From NCBI GenBank assembly GCA_003640385.1, contig RCAB01000197.1, positions 1-64,000 on the forward strand: DNA of 64,000 bases, read 5' to 3'. Position numbers and translations under genes: made by a program. Numbering within the stretch: the first letter of the stretch is position 1; every line of letters begins with the position of its first letter. The stretch is from Setaria digitata. Its lineage: Eukaryota; Nematoda; Chromadorea; Rhabditida; Setariidae. Shown piece by piece: positions 38,927 to 52,767 of this stretch. The notes beneath the pieces were generated by a model that saw only the letters and a program-made list of their open reading frames with translations, had not been told where the DNA came from and ran no database searches.

Positions 38927-40691
38927 TGACCTCATTTAACAATTTAAATAATTGATAATTTTTGTGACATTTATTCCAATTCATTTGTCTTTCATTGGTG
39001 TTTATTGCGGTGAATTAATAAACATTTATTGGTAGTTTTAAATTTGCGTTAAAATTAAGTTTTGCATCAACAAAGAGAAAAAATTTCAAAAAGGATCAAA
39101 TCTCGATTATTTGTTGATAGTCAACTGATGACAATTTTGCTTAATAGAAATAATTTTCAAATTTCGTTTGTTCTACTGCAATTTCTCCATCACTTAAATA
39201 AATATTTTGCTATAAATATGGATCCAATAGGTGTAGAAAATAAATTAATTTAACTGGATTAAACAATTATGGAAATTAAATGTGCTGTGTTTGTACTTCT
39301 ATACTGGTAGAATTAAGATCTTTAAATCAGTAGGCAAAAATTCGGAAGCACATCTAATTTGGCAATTAAGATCTTTCAAATTGAAAGTTAGGAATTGTTA
39401 AAATCAAGCATAAGGTTTTCTAAAACTGAAATAAATTTAACAAATCAATAGATTTATTTAACAAAACAAAAGATCAATTAATAAACAATCATTCATTGCG
39501 GAACAAATTTTAATTTTCCTAATTAATGAACAGTTTTTCGAATGCCACTAAGCCAGAAATCAATAGTCACTACTCGAATTTAGTAATTTTGTCTTATATA
39601 ACTTTATCATGGCGTTAGAACTGAAAGATAAAGAAACATTTTTTAAAATACTCGGAAAAATGGGCAACTTCATATTGTATAGGGATTTTTTTTTTAGATA
39701 AAATTATAATACTACATATCCGACTGCTATATATATATCATTTATATCGATCTGAATAATCGGTAATTATGTTTTCAATTTCCCCATTCATCATTTATGT
39801 TAGTTTCAAAAAAAAAAAAAAAAAAGCAATTATATTGTCGACTTTTAAATTCACCACACATAGCATATAATTCACAAAAAAAAAAAAATTAACCAATTAT
39901 AATTAGCACTGCTTGGATTCATTATTTCAGAAATTAAAAAAGCAAATTTTTGCGTTTTCCAAATTCATTATTCATGTTAATTGTGAAGCAAATCAATAAC
40001 AATGGAGTAGCTGGAAGATTTGATCCTACCTGCACGACAACCCCGATGTTGTGATGGTTCAATTAAACATGATTAAAACGGGCAAAAAGTGATTGATGAG
40101 GTGTTTATATATTTCTCGATGGTTTCGTTGGACTGCAATGAGTTAGTTAGAATTTGGAAAATAGTATGTGAGTTGTTATAATAATCTTAATTTGGTGAAT
40201 GGGTTGCGCATCCATTTTCACACTAATTGAAATGATTCATTTATTAGCGACATTCCTATGTCTTGTTTTACATATTACAATTGTTTCACTATTAATTGAA
40301 TTTTATTTTGTCCATTTCATCATTGTGTTTTTTTTTTCTCGTATCATTTTATTAATACTTTAATTTTTCAAAAAAAAAAAAAATTAACGTTTATAATTAT
40401 CAATAAATCATATGATGATCATACATTTCGTACGACGATACATTCCACTATATGTTTTTCTCGCCATTGAATTTTTTAAATTCCATTTTATAATCTTGAC
40501 TAAATAAATTATCACTTAATCACTATTAGTGGGAGGAAATGACAATGTTGAAGTATTTAATGTTCAAAGTACGAATGAAATGATTTCCAATGAATTTCAA
40601 TAACAATTCTTGCTAATTGATCGATTGCAATTGTTTTAAAATATTGTCCGCTAATATGAAATGAATTTTTTTATAGGCTGAAATTAGCACT
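38927..40691. other. Intergenic between collagen and the EGF-module gene
   Basis: The collagen poly(A) signal is at 39017-39022. The rest is AT-rich with short poly(A) and poly(T) runs and one (TA)n patch near 39729. No gene is visible on either strand. Confidence 0.5.
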
Positions 40692-43600
40692 ATGTATCAA
40701 TGGCAATTTTTTATTTTACTATATGTCGAAGCCCGTGCACAAGCACAAACTACAGTAATAAACAAATTTTTATAATTTTCTTAAGGAAAATTAAAAATTG
40801 CTTTCTCAGAGAGTATTAAATTTAAATTTAGTGTCTAATATATTTTAGAATGTGAAAAAAAAAAAGAAAAATTTTACATCACTTTTGTTATATTAGTTAA
40901 AAAAAACATAGGTTTTTTTTTTTGAAACTTTGTTTTGGCAAAATTATCCAATAACTTTAAATCTTTTAAATTTTACTTCATGCTTCTAACCTTTTCAGTG
41001 AAATATAAAATGAAGTTTTTAGATAAAAACTTATATTTTATAGATGAAAAACTTCCAGCAAAAAAAAATTCCAGGACAAAGTGAAGGAACACTGGTATAT
41101 TGCAAATAATACTCCTTCTCCTCCACTTGTCAAGTTGTTCGGGTACTTTTGGAAAATGTTTTATTGTTTAGATAATTTGTTTCAGCAATAATTGATCGTC
41201 TGAACAACTCTTCGGTTAACTATTTTATCATTCAGATAATACTTTATTAATTAATTTATCACCACATGATTTGTTTAGAGAAGTATCACTTCATTCACCA
41301 AACGATGATAAAAGTGCTTATTGTCGAAATGGTGGCATTATGGTTGGGCATAGTTGTATTTGTCTATATCCATATACTGGTACACGATGTTTGGATTTTG
41401 CCTGTGGTACCTACTTTATTTACTAATTTTATATTTTTATTTTGAACAAAAATTTTTAGAAATTAAAAAGTTGCACTTATTTATCATAAATTCATTTACA
41501 ATTTATTGAATATTACCAAATAATTCAATCAATTACCGAAACATTAGTGACTAAATTATTTGTTAGACATTATTAATTTTATTAAAAATTAAATTATCAG
41601 TAATTATTGTAGCACATGGTATATCAGTTGGGATACGTTATGATCCAGATAGCTTATTCTTTAACAAGCCTTGCATCTGTGATGAAGATTGGAGTGGCGA
41701 TCTATGCGATATATCAAAAGCGAATCAGGCAAGCAATTTAAAAAAATAAAAAATAAAACAAAAAAAAAAAAAAACGAAAAAAGAAGAATTATTCCATGTT
41801 TATGCCAAATATCAATTTCATGTCAAAAAATATTTAATTTTTTGAAGTAAAAAAAAGAAGGGATTTTTTACATCGCTTATTGTTATTAATTATTACATTT
41901 GCTGTAAAAATTTACAAAACTCAGCACTTATTGACGTCTTAATTAATTGATCTAATTTTGAGTTAACAAACATTGCTAAGATATCGCATTAAAAGAAATA
42001 GAAAATTTCTCTATTTTTTTCCTTCGTTTTTTCTCTTTTTTTTAAGATGGTATCCATCTTTCCAGTTACCAGAAAACGAAAGTTTGAACACTGAATAGGA
42101 ATTTTATTTTTTGCTTTAACTATTTCTAACATTTAAATTAGGCTAACTTTTTCTTCTTTTAATGAGTAGTGATTAGCTATTTTGGGACAAAATTTGTTGT
42201 CTAGAAGTTTATGATAAAATGCACTGACAATTATTAACTGTAGTTACTATATCAATTTTTTATTGTTGTTACAGAAATATCATCGATGGCTGTCATTTTT
42301 ACTTTATATTTATACTATTGTTTCAGGTATTTTTAATGAATGAAGTTGCAGATATTCATACATTTAATTTTTGTTAAATAATATTGCAATATTGGGCATT
42401 TATTTTTTTAAAATTTTTTTTTCTGAAAAATTAGTTGAACTTCCAATTTTGGAACTTTAAACTATCACATTGTTTTGATTGCTCTTCTTTTTTAAACTAT
42501 CTTTTCCTACTGCAAGGAAATTCTTTATTTCATTGTGAACTTTTAATTTAAATTTACCAACGTGAACAAATATACTTCAGTAAAAATAATTTATCCGGTT
42601 CCTTCACTCGTTTTTAATGATACTATCTAAAATATATTTCGAGAAAATTGAGATAGTTGAGATATCATTCAGTGTAACGATCGTGGTGAATTCAGAAACG
42701 GCCAATGCCATTGTATTGGACATTTTTTTGGTTCACAATGTCAGTATGTTAGCCGGTGTGATCATGGCAAAAGGAAACATGGAAGGTTTTCATTTTTAAA
42801 AAAAATTTTTTTCATCATTCATCATTTTTAATCAAAACTTACAAATTCAAATTTGGAACTTCTGGAAATTTAAAGTTGAATTCACAAAGAATCAATTGAT
42901 TTTAGATGTATTTGCGATGGTGGTTGGAAAGGTGATTATTGCAATGATATCATCTGTCAACATGGTTATCCAGGTGAATGATTTAAATTTTCATTCATTA
43001 AGAAACAATGAATTTTGCGAATACAATATAATGACTCATAATTAATCTAATGATTGTAAATTCAATGAACTATTTAAAAAAAAAAAAAAAAAAAATGAAG
43101 GGAATTTAGATATCGAGAACAAAAGTGAATCTTGTGTTTGTCCAGCACGATTCACTGGAACTCACTGTGATCGTTGCTCACAAAAAGGGCCTAAAATCAG
43201 ACCTTATCCAGAGTGTAACATTGATGTCTTGAAAAGTAAGGCAAGACAACAACGACAGGAAGCAGAAACACAGGTACTATAGTGTGTCATTAAAAAAGTA
43301 AGCATTCAACAGTGAAGAGTTAAACTGAATGGATTTCCATCATATGAATTATATGCAGTGATTTATTCAATTTCAAATCATTCGGTTCCTTTTTTTTTGG
43401 TCATAATTACACGAGTTCAGTTTACTGATAAAAATTTGACAATGAATATTGTAGTTCCGATTGCGATTAAGGATTATGGGTGCTGCAAGTTTCTTGCTTT
43501 TCCTTCTATTAATAACAATGGTTTTCTTCAATCGACGTAGGATTTATAAAAAGAAACGTTCAGAACTCGAAAACCTTCGGCAGCGTGAATATGAGAATCG

Positions 43601-43973
43601 GAAACTAATCCTCGAAAAAGCTGCTTTATCCACGGAATGTTTCAATGTTGAGCAAAGGTTAGTTTAAAAAGATTATCAACTAAATAAAATCTTTCATTCC
43701 TGAATTTAATATAATTTATATTTTTAAATGAGCTGTTGTTTGTGTAAAAACATTTGGCGATAGGTACGGTACGAAGTGAACCATCATTAAATTATATTTC
43801 CAGGCAAAGGAAACACATTAAATTATATATATGCCAAAAGCCAAAATGAATGAAATGAACCTGAAGTTCTAATGATACTGTAAGTCAACTTTTACAGGGA
43901 ACAATCAGAAGAAGGAGACAGGAAGCGCAGAGAACACAAAAAAACGAACAGAAGATTATCATTTTTTCTATAG
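40692..43973 (+). CDS. Single-pass membrane protein with EGF-like modules
   Basis: Supported exons: 41236-41406, 41613-41728, 42673-42785, 42906-42973, 43110-43273, 43455-43657, 43898-43973; these join in frame. Likely 5' exons are 40692-40754, encoding a signal-peptide-like start (MYQWQFFILLYVEARAQ), and one near 41043-41094, but the join to 41236 is unresolved. The ectodomain holds EGF-like modules with CRNGG, CICLYPYTGTRC, CICDEDWSGDLC, CHCIGHFFGSQC, CICDGGWKGDYC and CVCPARFTGTHC, comparable to EGF repeats of matrix receptors. A basic Gln/Arg-rich stalk follows, then a hydrophobic helix (ASFLLFLLLITMVFF) and an Arg/Lys/Glu-rich cytoplasmic tail likely to form a coiled coil. The intron after 41728 has a GC donor (CAG|GCAAGC). 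I do not recognise an orthologue; cell-surface adhesion or signalling is inference. Confidence 0.8.
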
Positions 43974-45060
43974 CTAGAAAGGTGTTTACATCTATGATTT
44001 GAGGAATTCCAGCTCAGTAATTTGAACTCTGAAGGCAATCATGAAATCGGGAACGAACTCTGAATTTGTGGATCGGAATTTAAAAGAATGAGAATTAGTG
44101 ACACTAATATTTATGTTTAACAATTAAAAAAACTTTATTGTTGCTTTGAATTGCAACTGCATCATTTGAACTGTCACATAACATGCCATAATTGTTTTTA
44201 CAGTTCTATTTAGTAAACTGAAACTAACTCATAATTGTGTCATAATTTGTTGTTAATATCTTATGAGTTGATAAAAGATATGTAATATTTAAAGTGTTCG
44301 ATTCACTAGCTTTACCCCATAATCAAAAAAATAGACCGACTGCAATGAGAAAAGATCAGGTCCAAAATCAAACCCCACACCCTGAATCAATCGAGATGCA
44401 AGAGATATAAAATCACACTTTTTAAGCAATCCTTTTCTGCTACAAGCAAAACATTATTCAAAACTAAGCATTATTAAAAAATGATATATAAGCCAATGCT
44501 AATCACAAATACATACAAACATATTAAACAAATCACATACCACGTCGCTTTTTCATAACTAAGAAATATTTCTGTAAACAAAAACAGCATATAGCATTTC
44601 GCAATCTACGTTGTTATGAAGCATTAAAATATGGAAGGAAGCTATAGAATAACTGACCGAACAAAAAAGTTTTATAATTTGTATATAATCAACATCTTCT
44701 GAGATCAGAACCTTACTAAAAAAAAACGGAAAACAGAACCACAGAGTGAGTTAGAACAAACAGACTTATAAAGAGCCAATGGAAAACTATACTCAATTTT
44801 TGCTGGTTTATAAAAGTAAGCAGTCTAGAATAAAGCAGAAGTAGACAGGGAAGCAAACCTACACAGATATAATCAAATATAAGAGTTTTGCAAGTATGAT
44901 GCCAAAAAGATAAAGATAAAAACAGAGGAATATTTCTTTTAGATGAAATGGGTTCAGAGAAGAAAATTTATGAAACCCAAAAAGCATAAAATCACGAGTG
45001 TTAAGTGTGTTCTAGAAAGTAGTATGTAGTATTATAACCCGTATTAAAGTTCCAAAAAAT
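43974..45060. other. Convergent 3' intergenic region
   Basis: This is shared 3' flank of the EGF-module gene (+) and the MKK4-class kinase gene (-). From 44300 to 45000 it is notably purine-rich on the plus strand with few long T runs. A possible poly(A) signal for the EGF gene is at 44829-44834, far from the stop. No open frames of interest. Confidence 0.5.
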
Positions 45061-47606
45061 TTAGGAGAAATGCACCCAATCAGACCTAAGTCCTACACAT
45101 GTACTATTATCGGTCTCAGTAATACCGTTTCCTAGAACATTGGAAACAAATATTCCAACAATTGTCTGCGCTTGAGCAATTCCATCCGCATCCTGCGCGT
45201 TGTATGTTTTATAAAAATCCATGGTCATTAGAACATTGTATTTAGGACGTTCGTCTTTACCTTTGATCAGGCTGAAACCATGTTATTTAATCGTAAAAAA
45301 AACTTCAAATACAAGGAAATATGAACAAGTTTGCTCACTACGATACTGACATCCAAATCAAAAATAACAGAGAAAATACTCAAATATCACTCCCGTTCTA
45401 CTAAAATTCTTCCATTCACTGACACCATAAGTTAAAGACCGATAATTCTGCAAAAACAAGGAAGATGAGAATTACCAGTGGTTGATAAACGTAACCAAAC
45501 ATGTGGAATATATCCCAGGTGGCATAACTGGAGGTTCACCATTCACTACTTCTTGCAGTTGTTGGAACGGTGAATCCCAAGCTGAGAATGGAAATCGCCC
45601 AGTTGAAATTTCAAACTGGAAATAAAAACTATTCATTTTTTCATTTCATTCTTGTTGTCAAACTCATTAAATCCAAATGATTTACACTCTCCACAAGTTT
45701 ACTTTAAAAAGTATTAAATTAACCACCACTTATGCATACTTGTCTCATGCACTTACTAGCGTTATGCCCAACGACCAAACGTCCGATCGAACATCATAAG
45801 GTTCATTCGACTGCAGTCGTTCAGGCTGTAATGCATGAAAAATCAGTGAAATTTGAAGAAGTTATAAAGAACTCAATCGAATTAATTTTGAAAATAAATT
45901 AATAAAACCTCGAAAACAAAAAAGAAAAAACGAACTGCCATATAAGGTCGGCACCCTGCATCTTGAGTTTTAGCAATAGAATCAATTAAGTGACCGGCTA
46001 TACCAAAATCGCAGAGTTTTATATGGCCCTTCCGATCAAGTAAAATGTTGGACGGTTTAACATCTGAAACAGTGTAAATCATACTAGGCAAAAATCATGA
46101 ACAGTAATTTCAAAACAATAACATTTCGAAAATTTGAACTGAAAAACTAACCTCGATGAATTATTCTCAAATCCTCCTTAAGATAGCTGAGTGCATTAAC
46201 TGTCTGAAATACTCGACGTTACAAACATAAATCCATAAATCTCAGTTCCCAAATGATAATATTGAAAAAAAAAAAATATTCCTGAATATATTTTTCCTCA
46301 TAACTTCAGCCATGAAAAGTGAAGAAAAAAACGAGTGAGCCTAAAACGAGCTTACCGAAACAGCAATATATCCGATGATATCTTCCGGAAGATAGCTTTT
46401 TTTTTCATAAACTATTTTATAAAGACTTTCTAAGGAAACGTCCATTAATTCCATACATATCCAGCAGTCGCCCTGTAATATTCTCACTTTTAACTTTGCA
46501 AATGCTGAAAGATTAACAGTTCTGATGAAGAGAAGGGAAAAAATGGAAATGTATTAAAGAAAGAAATGTGTTAAAATTAACTTCGGTAAAGATGGCACCG
46601 TAAAAGCGAACAATATTTTCACATTGGCTATTCATAATAGCTTCCAGTTCCATGAGTAAGTGTTTCTGCTCAGTTGGATTAACAGTACTTGATCGGATGC
46701 GCTAAAAAGTAAATCCATTGTGAATACATCCGTTTCAAGATTTAGTGAGAAGTTATTTTTGATATTAAACTTTGTTAACATCTTTGAAGAAAATTCCTGC
46801 TTCAACAGCTGTTTCGAACTAAATCGTATAATGTCTACTAAGAATCCTTACTTTAACAGCTAAAACTGTCCCGGATTTCGCATGAAGCATCCGTCTAACC
46901 GTTCCGAAATTTCCACGACCTATCTCGCCTTTGTCGATGAGATCATTACATGTAAAATCATATTCTTCATCCGGTGAGAAACGTAATTTACCTGTGGAAT
47001 GAGTTCGCAAATATGCGCTGAAATTTTTTCAGGTTTATTTACAAAATATATGCATCCTTTTCTTACCAAATATACCAGTGGTGTTTGTGACGCCATAACC
47101 AGGCTACAATTCATACCAGTAAAAAAGTTAGGAATCTGATTGAATTCAAATGCATTTAGGATTACAACAAATTATAATCCTAGATAGATCATCTTAGTCT
47201 TATTTCTAATGTGCGAAGGATTATAACTATAAATAAATGTGGCCTGATCATACGGTGAAATAGCAAATGTTAAATTTACCAATTTCAGTTATTAAAACTC
47301 ATCACGAAAGCAAAAAAAAACATGTTGCAACCATGTTTAAACTTATGTATTTCGTAATTGTGATTTGCAGATTTTAATTAATACTTCAAAATTTTAATAA
47401 CACACAGTTGCGGCGATGTTTCGATATCTGGCAACGGTGGGAAATCAAGCTTCAGACTGAAACGTTCCACGTCAAGTGATTTCGGTCGTTCGGTCATTTC
47501 TGGCTTATTATATTTCTGGAACTTATTACTTCTGCCGTAATCTAGTTAGAAAAACGTGAAGCAAAGCTTCATTGCAATCACTGATTTTTTCCGAATAATT
47601 GGCCAT
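45061..47606 (-). CDS. mkk-4: MAP kinase kinase, MKK4 class (11 exons, complete)
   Basis: This is a dual-specificity kinase of the MKK4 type, which phosphorylates JNK or p38-class MAP kinases in stress signalling. Minus-strand exons in order: 47606-47556, 47515-47402, 47103-47067, 46991-46852, 46701-46582, 46472-46356, 46203-46152, 46063-45936, 45825-45757, 45615-45476, 45271-45061. They sum to 1179 bases, or 392 residues. Visible motifs: FSLKLDFPP near residues 35-45, like an N-terminal MAPK-docking site; GRGNFG (92-97); AVK lysine 114; CWICMELMD, diagnostic for the MKK4 group; HRDVKPSN with D211; DFG (229-231); activation loop S239-IAK-T243; [15 protein letters not shown]; and CLIK...RPKY near the end. 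The start at 47606 uses a first exon joined by a 40-base intron; a start at the Met in MTERPKSL is the alternative. It is divergent from dph3. Confidence 0.95.
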
Positions 47607-48364
47607 TGTCCATCCCAACAAAAATGCTGAAAATAGAATAAATCTAAGATATTTACTCATAAAATATTGCCTGGTAAAAGAGTGGTGAACCATATAACGG
47701 AATATGAAGAATTACCTGAAATTAGTTATGGATATCTAGAACCACAATACTCCATACAACTAGTAGAAATCCAGAAGTCTGCGAGAGTGGATCTAAACTG
47801 TGACATACTGATACCTCTTCCTTTTTCCATCGAGAAAATAATGGCCGTGCTATAATTTGATTCACGATGCTTACTGCAATCGGCGGAATTTACTAGCGTA
47901 GGAAATTCTATCGAGACGAGGGTTTGTTTTGACGTAGTTTTCTGAGGTTACATCATTTTCGCTGTATCACAATTGTGCCATGTGCAGTTACATTTAGATT
48001 GCATATGCAGCCTAGTTGGCACGGATTTTTGTCTTTTTGATGTTTTTATAGATGAGGGTGAAAAGTTTATGTTGCCTGTTAGCTTTAAGATTTTTTTTTG
48101 TTACCTCAATCTGCGACATTTCCTCTCAAGACTTTAGTCTTTGATTCATCTATTTCATTTCTAGAGTAAGTTTTTCAGGTGTTCAAGGTTCTCGTAAAAT
48201 TAAATTGCTTCAGCAGTGTTTTTGTCAGTAATCATGTGGATTCATCAGAATACTGGAAAGTGTTTTCTGATACCACTCCGCTTACCAGAGTTATAGCCAT
48301 GTTTTCCCTTTCGTTTCTTGCTTCGAAGTGAATTAAATCAATTTGAGGTGATTAATGGGCAGAA
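47607..48364. promoter_or_regulatory. Shared upstream region of mkk-4 and dph3
   Basis: These 758 bases separate two divergent start codons, so both promoters should lie here. The sequence is less AT-rich than most of the window. On the minus strand an acceptor-like TTTTCAG lies 19 bases upstream of the mkk-4 ATG and may mark a trans- or cis-spliced 5' UTR exon. No specific factor site was identified. Confidence 0.45.
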
Positions 48365-48881
48365 ATGTCGGTATTTCATGACGAAGTTGAAATAGAAGAT
48401 TTTGAGTACGACGATTCTACTGGATTATATTCTTACCCGTGTCCATGTGGAGATCGGTTTGAAATTTCAAAGTAAGCAGTTCAATATATTTATGTTTTGA
48501 GTGCCTTTTTCCGAATCTAACTGTTTATTTACTTGTTTTAAATGTTCTTATATGCTGGACTTAGTAAGAAGCGATGGTGTATTAATTACCTTCAACTAAA
48601 GAAAGACTCTTTCTTGCAGCAGAATTAGGAGGGAAATAAAGATTTATTTAAATTTCCAACAATTCCATTAAATTTAAGAGCGATATTAGTTTTAAACTTT
48701 CATGTTTGCATTATTAGAGTATTGTGTGCTTTTTCACAGAGAAATGTTAGAAGCTGGTGAAGATGTTGCTACATGCCCCAGTTGTTCTCTAATTGTTCGA
48801 GTAATCTATGATCCGGATATGTTCATTAACTTGGAAATCCTACCAAATACAAGTATTCAAAAAGTAGAAGCCCTCAACTAA
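48365..48881 (+). CDS. dph3: DPH3, CSL-type zinc-finger protein of diphthamide synthesis
   Basis: DPH3 is the small electron-transfer subunit that serves the DPH1-DPH2 iron-sulfur enzyme in the first step of diphthamide formation on elongation factor 2; in yeast it also supports Elongator. Exons 48365-48471 and 48740-48881 join (split codon for K36) into an 82-residue protein, the usual family length. Visible are the acidic N-terminus ([16 protein letters not shown]), YPCPCGDRF with C26 and C28, TCPSC with C48 and C51, and the conserved SLIVRVIYD. All four zinc/iron cysteines are in place. It should be cytosolic. AATAAA at 49001-49006 fits the 3' end. Confidence 0.97.
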
Positions 48882-49000
48882 ACGAAAGAATCGCACATAT
48901 GATCAGCTCGAAATATTTCCCATTTAGTTGAATTTGTGAAATATTAGCAGCTTTTTTCCCACCTTTTATTTTTGTGTATCCTAATGAAATTTGTGCCTGT

Positions 49001-49006
49001 AATAAA
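49001..49006 (+). terminator. Poly(A) signal AATAAA of dph3
   Basis: A canonical hexamer 120 bases downstream of the dph3 stop codon (48879-48881). Confidence 0.45.
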
Positions 49007-51885
49007 GTACACTGTTGTTATAGTATACATGACAAATACGGAAAGGGTTATCAAAACTTTGAAGCTAAAGTTATTGGAACTAGTTGTGGGGAAATTGAAA
49101 AGCACATGTATTTTAAGGGAAAATGTAGTGTTGGACATTTATTCCTATTTATAAAAAAAGGTGAGTTAAATCTTCTGTTGAGTCACTGATTTGAAGACTA
49201 AGAGCTTGCTATTGACTATATTGCAGATTCTACCATTAGTAGTCGTTAGTGATATTGACATGCCAGAAAACTGAAGGAACGATCGAATTGAATTCGGGAC
49301 GTTCGGGAAGTGAATTGTAGGAAGGTTTTTAAACTGATGGTCGAGTTAAGCAAAACTATCGTGCCGATGAGTCTTACTTTGCTTCAAACTTATCTGGTAC
49401 AAAAGGGACTTCTTGCGGGTGGTATTACTCGATTTTTGTTAACAGGGTTCCAATATATTTTCCTAATGTTTGGTTGTTCTCTCCTATACAAAGGAAAGAC
49501 TCATAATTTCGTACTCTTATTAATTAAATTAGCTAAAAAGCTAAAAGCAAAATTTTCCAGTCTTCTAATTGGTTTGTTAGTTCCTTCGAAGACAGAACGA
49601 GGATGAATCACCATGTTGTTTACTTTGAACAAATTTTTTCAAATTTTCAAGTTTTGCAAGGAAAACTAAAGTGATCGGGAAAGTCTATTAAAATTTTTAG
49701 AAATTTTGTGAATATCCTTCGAGTTTGATGCTTATCATTTTGCAAAATTCAGATTTTCAAAAGTGCTATCATACCAAATAGTCCTGAAATTGATGAAATA
49801 GATAGTCAAGCAAAAGTATCAGTCTTTTCCACCTTTTTGCAGTTACAAGACTGTCAAAATTCCTTGCAGCTCGGTTCTCAAAATATTTGTGTTGCTTAAA
49901 ACTTGGAAGTAATTGTTTCTTCTCAAAGAGTTATTCCCAAATTCGAATTATACTTTTATCCAAACCTTGATCGAATAATTATTATTGGAAGTAGCAAGTT
50001 TGAGAACAGCAAGCTGCTTGTTTACTAATTATGAAATTTCAAATTTCATTCATTTAAATACTCTTTCCTCATTTCTAGTTTGCTGTGTATATCAAATTAT
50101 TTTTTTTTATGCTGATAAAAAAAAAGTAGTATTTTGTTATGATTGGGATTATTTGATTATGCTGTTCCTTCCCTGGAAGAAAAAAGGGATACCCGTGTAC
50201 ACGTTTTGAAATTGAAATTGAATTAATGGATCCACAAGATATATAAATGATAATTTTTCAGGAAAATTAAACTTCGAACTGTAAAAAATTTTTAAAAATT
50301 TCCTTGGAGGGTTTTTTTTTCTTTTTTTTCTTTCGTCTTTTTTTCTTTCTCTCTCCTCCTCGTCCTCTCCTTTTTTTGAAGTTATTCAAAAAGCGAATTT
50401 TAATTGTACATAAAAAGAACTATTTTTTGTAACATGGAAATACTCCTCATTTTTAGTTTCCGTTTGAAGAGAAAAGCACTTTTTTTAGTGCAATAATGGT
50501 CATGCAAATTTTTAGTCATGTGAAAGGATTTGGTCAATTTTAATCCAAACATTCAGTGCAAAAAATATCATTTATATCATAGAGATTATCTGATTATAGT
50601 ATTTAAAAAAGAAAAAAAAACTAAGGAAATTGTTTAATTATTTTTAAAAATATTATTTACATGATATTTTTTTCTGAAAGCAAAAAAAAAGCGCTTTTTT
50701 AAAATTTCTTTTCATATCATATGTTATTCTAAAATAGACCTTTTTTTTTTGCAATAACTAAATGAAATAGTTGGAAGTAAAAAAAAAAGAAAGAAGAATT
50801 CTTACATTTACCATTAATATTCTACATAGTTTTTAGAGTTTGCCTCAGAATTCCCCCAAAATGATCTTGCCCTTTGCATTTTCTTTTCCAACAATATGTC
50901 TGCTTGAAATACTTATGGCACCGTAAAATATGCCCAATTAAATTGTAGGAGAAAGAGAAAATGGAGAAATTTGAAGAATTTAAGGATTGATGTTTGTCAG
51001 ACTAAAATTTTATTTATTTGAAATTCTACACTGTTCAATTTTTTTTTGCTTTTGATAGGTTTTTTTTTTTTTTTTTTTAAAAAATTTGTCCTGCTCAGTG
51101 ATTAATGTTTTTTTTCTTTTTCTGAGAGGAGAGAATTCAGTTTAGAATGAGCTGCAAAAATAAAGAAAACTTTTAAACAAATCAATCAGTATGACCATAA
51201 TCGCTAAAGTATCAACACACAAACAAATAAATGAAGTAAAGTGGGTTTCAGTTTGGAATGGAAAGTTATAATTCATTCCTTTCCAATACTAATTACCTGA
51301 AATTCTTCGTAATATCTGAATCACTGCCCGTTATTTTTCACATTTAGAAAAAACATCTGTTGTTAATGAGTTTTGTGTTCATTAATTAAGTTTGTTCCAA
51401 AAAAAAAAAATATACCTACATCAAGCTACTAAAAGAATGCTCGTGAAATAGCATATCCTTACAGTACCGGTAATTTTAGTGATAATGATGATGACAGTTC
51501 CATGATCATGATGATGATTGTAGTTATTATATTACGGTTATTAATATGAAGTAACAATGAGGTAGTGAAATTATGTAATAATTGCTATGCAGACTGATAT
51601 GATATGATTACTCCTATTTGTGAATAACTTAATCAGATAATTGTAATAGTAGTGATAACATATACCTGATAAGTTCATTTGCAAGATATAATTGATAGTT
51701 ATAGATTAATAATTTTATAATGAAATATGACCGAGTAACAGGTTAATTATAAAGCTTGTCTGTCTATGGTACAAACAAATATTTACTTACGGGTGAAGAA
51801 CAACAGTGATATTATGTATATTGTTGGTGGTAATTAATTTCCTTTAAATTCTAAAAGAATTTAAAACTACTTATTAGATTTGCCT

Positions 51886-51920
<35 letters not shown>

Positions 51921-52767
51921 CAAATACGTGTTGAGACATTGAAAGCGTCAGTAATATAAACAGTAATAATGTGTCTTCTTTATAATTCCCATTTTTAAGA
52001 ATTGCTGATAAATATTTTACAGAATAGAGAAGGATTTTAACATATTTATTTTATTAGATTTTAAACGGATTTCATCAAAATTTTATCAAACTGATTTTAT
52101 CAAATATGAAATTTAGTGAAATGATAAAATGCAATCCAGTAGCAGTCAATATTAAATTTAGCAAGAATATTTTTTTTTTCCTTCAAGCCATTATTATTCA
52201 TACCAGAATACCAAGAAATTTTTATCAGTATAGCTTTTTTGCTTATTTAGTTACGATTAGTGAAGCGCTGGTATGAATGATAAGTAGAAATGATAACGAT
52301 CATACTTTAAGAATGTGAAATTTTATTTCCATCGTAAAAATAGTCATTTCATAAACAATGGATTCATGTCGTAAAATTATCACATTTTGACATTTTATCC
52401 GTCATTCCGGATTATTCGGTAATTTCGAATTACATATCCTTCTGTTCGTTCATTACCAAGAAACATTTTCAACATTCACATTAACGACTAGAATTTCAAA
52501 GCATCATTTATGAATATACAGTTATTTCAGGACGAAATGAATTAGCACCCATATTATACACCACCTGAATTTCATTTAATATTTGATTCAATTAATTAAT
52601 GTTTAAATTTGAAATAACAAAAACAAACATATTTCATACATAATTTTTTTTTTGTTTTTAACTGATTGTATCACTATGTAGCTGCAAAAAAAAACCCAAA
52701 TGAAGAAAAAAACCGACATAGTTAGGGTATGAAATTTCGATGCGGGGGATTGAAACTCGTTCTTCAA

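Noticed and set aside
47667..47855. 62-residue plus-strand frame between mkk-4 and dph3
   Set aside because: It begins with TTG and not ATG, has no splice context, and lies in the presumed promoter.
49310..49606. 98-residue hydrophobic frame downstream of dph3
   Set aside because: It has no recognisable family, no flanking splice or poly(A) context, and competing frames in the same DNA look equally plausible.
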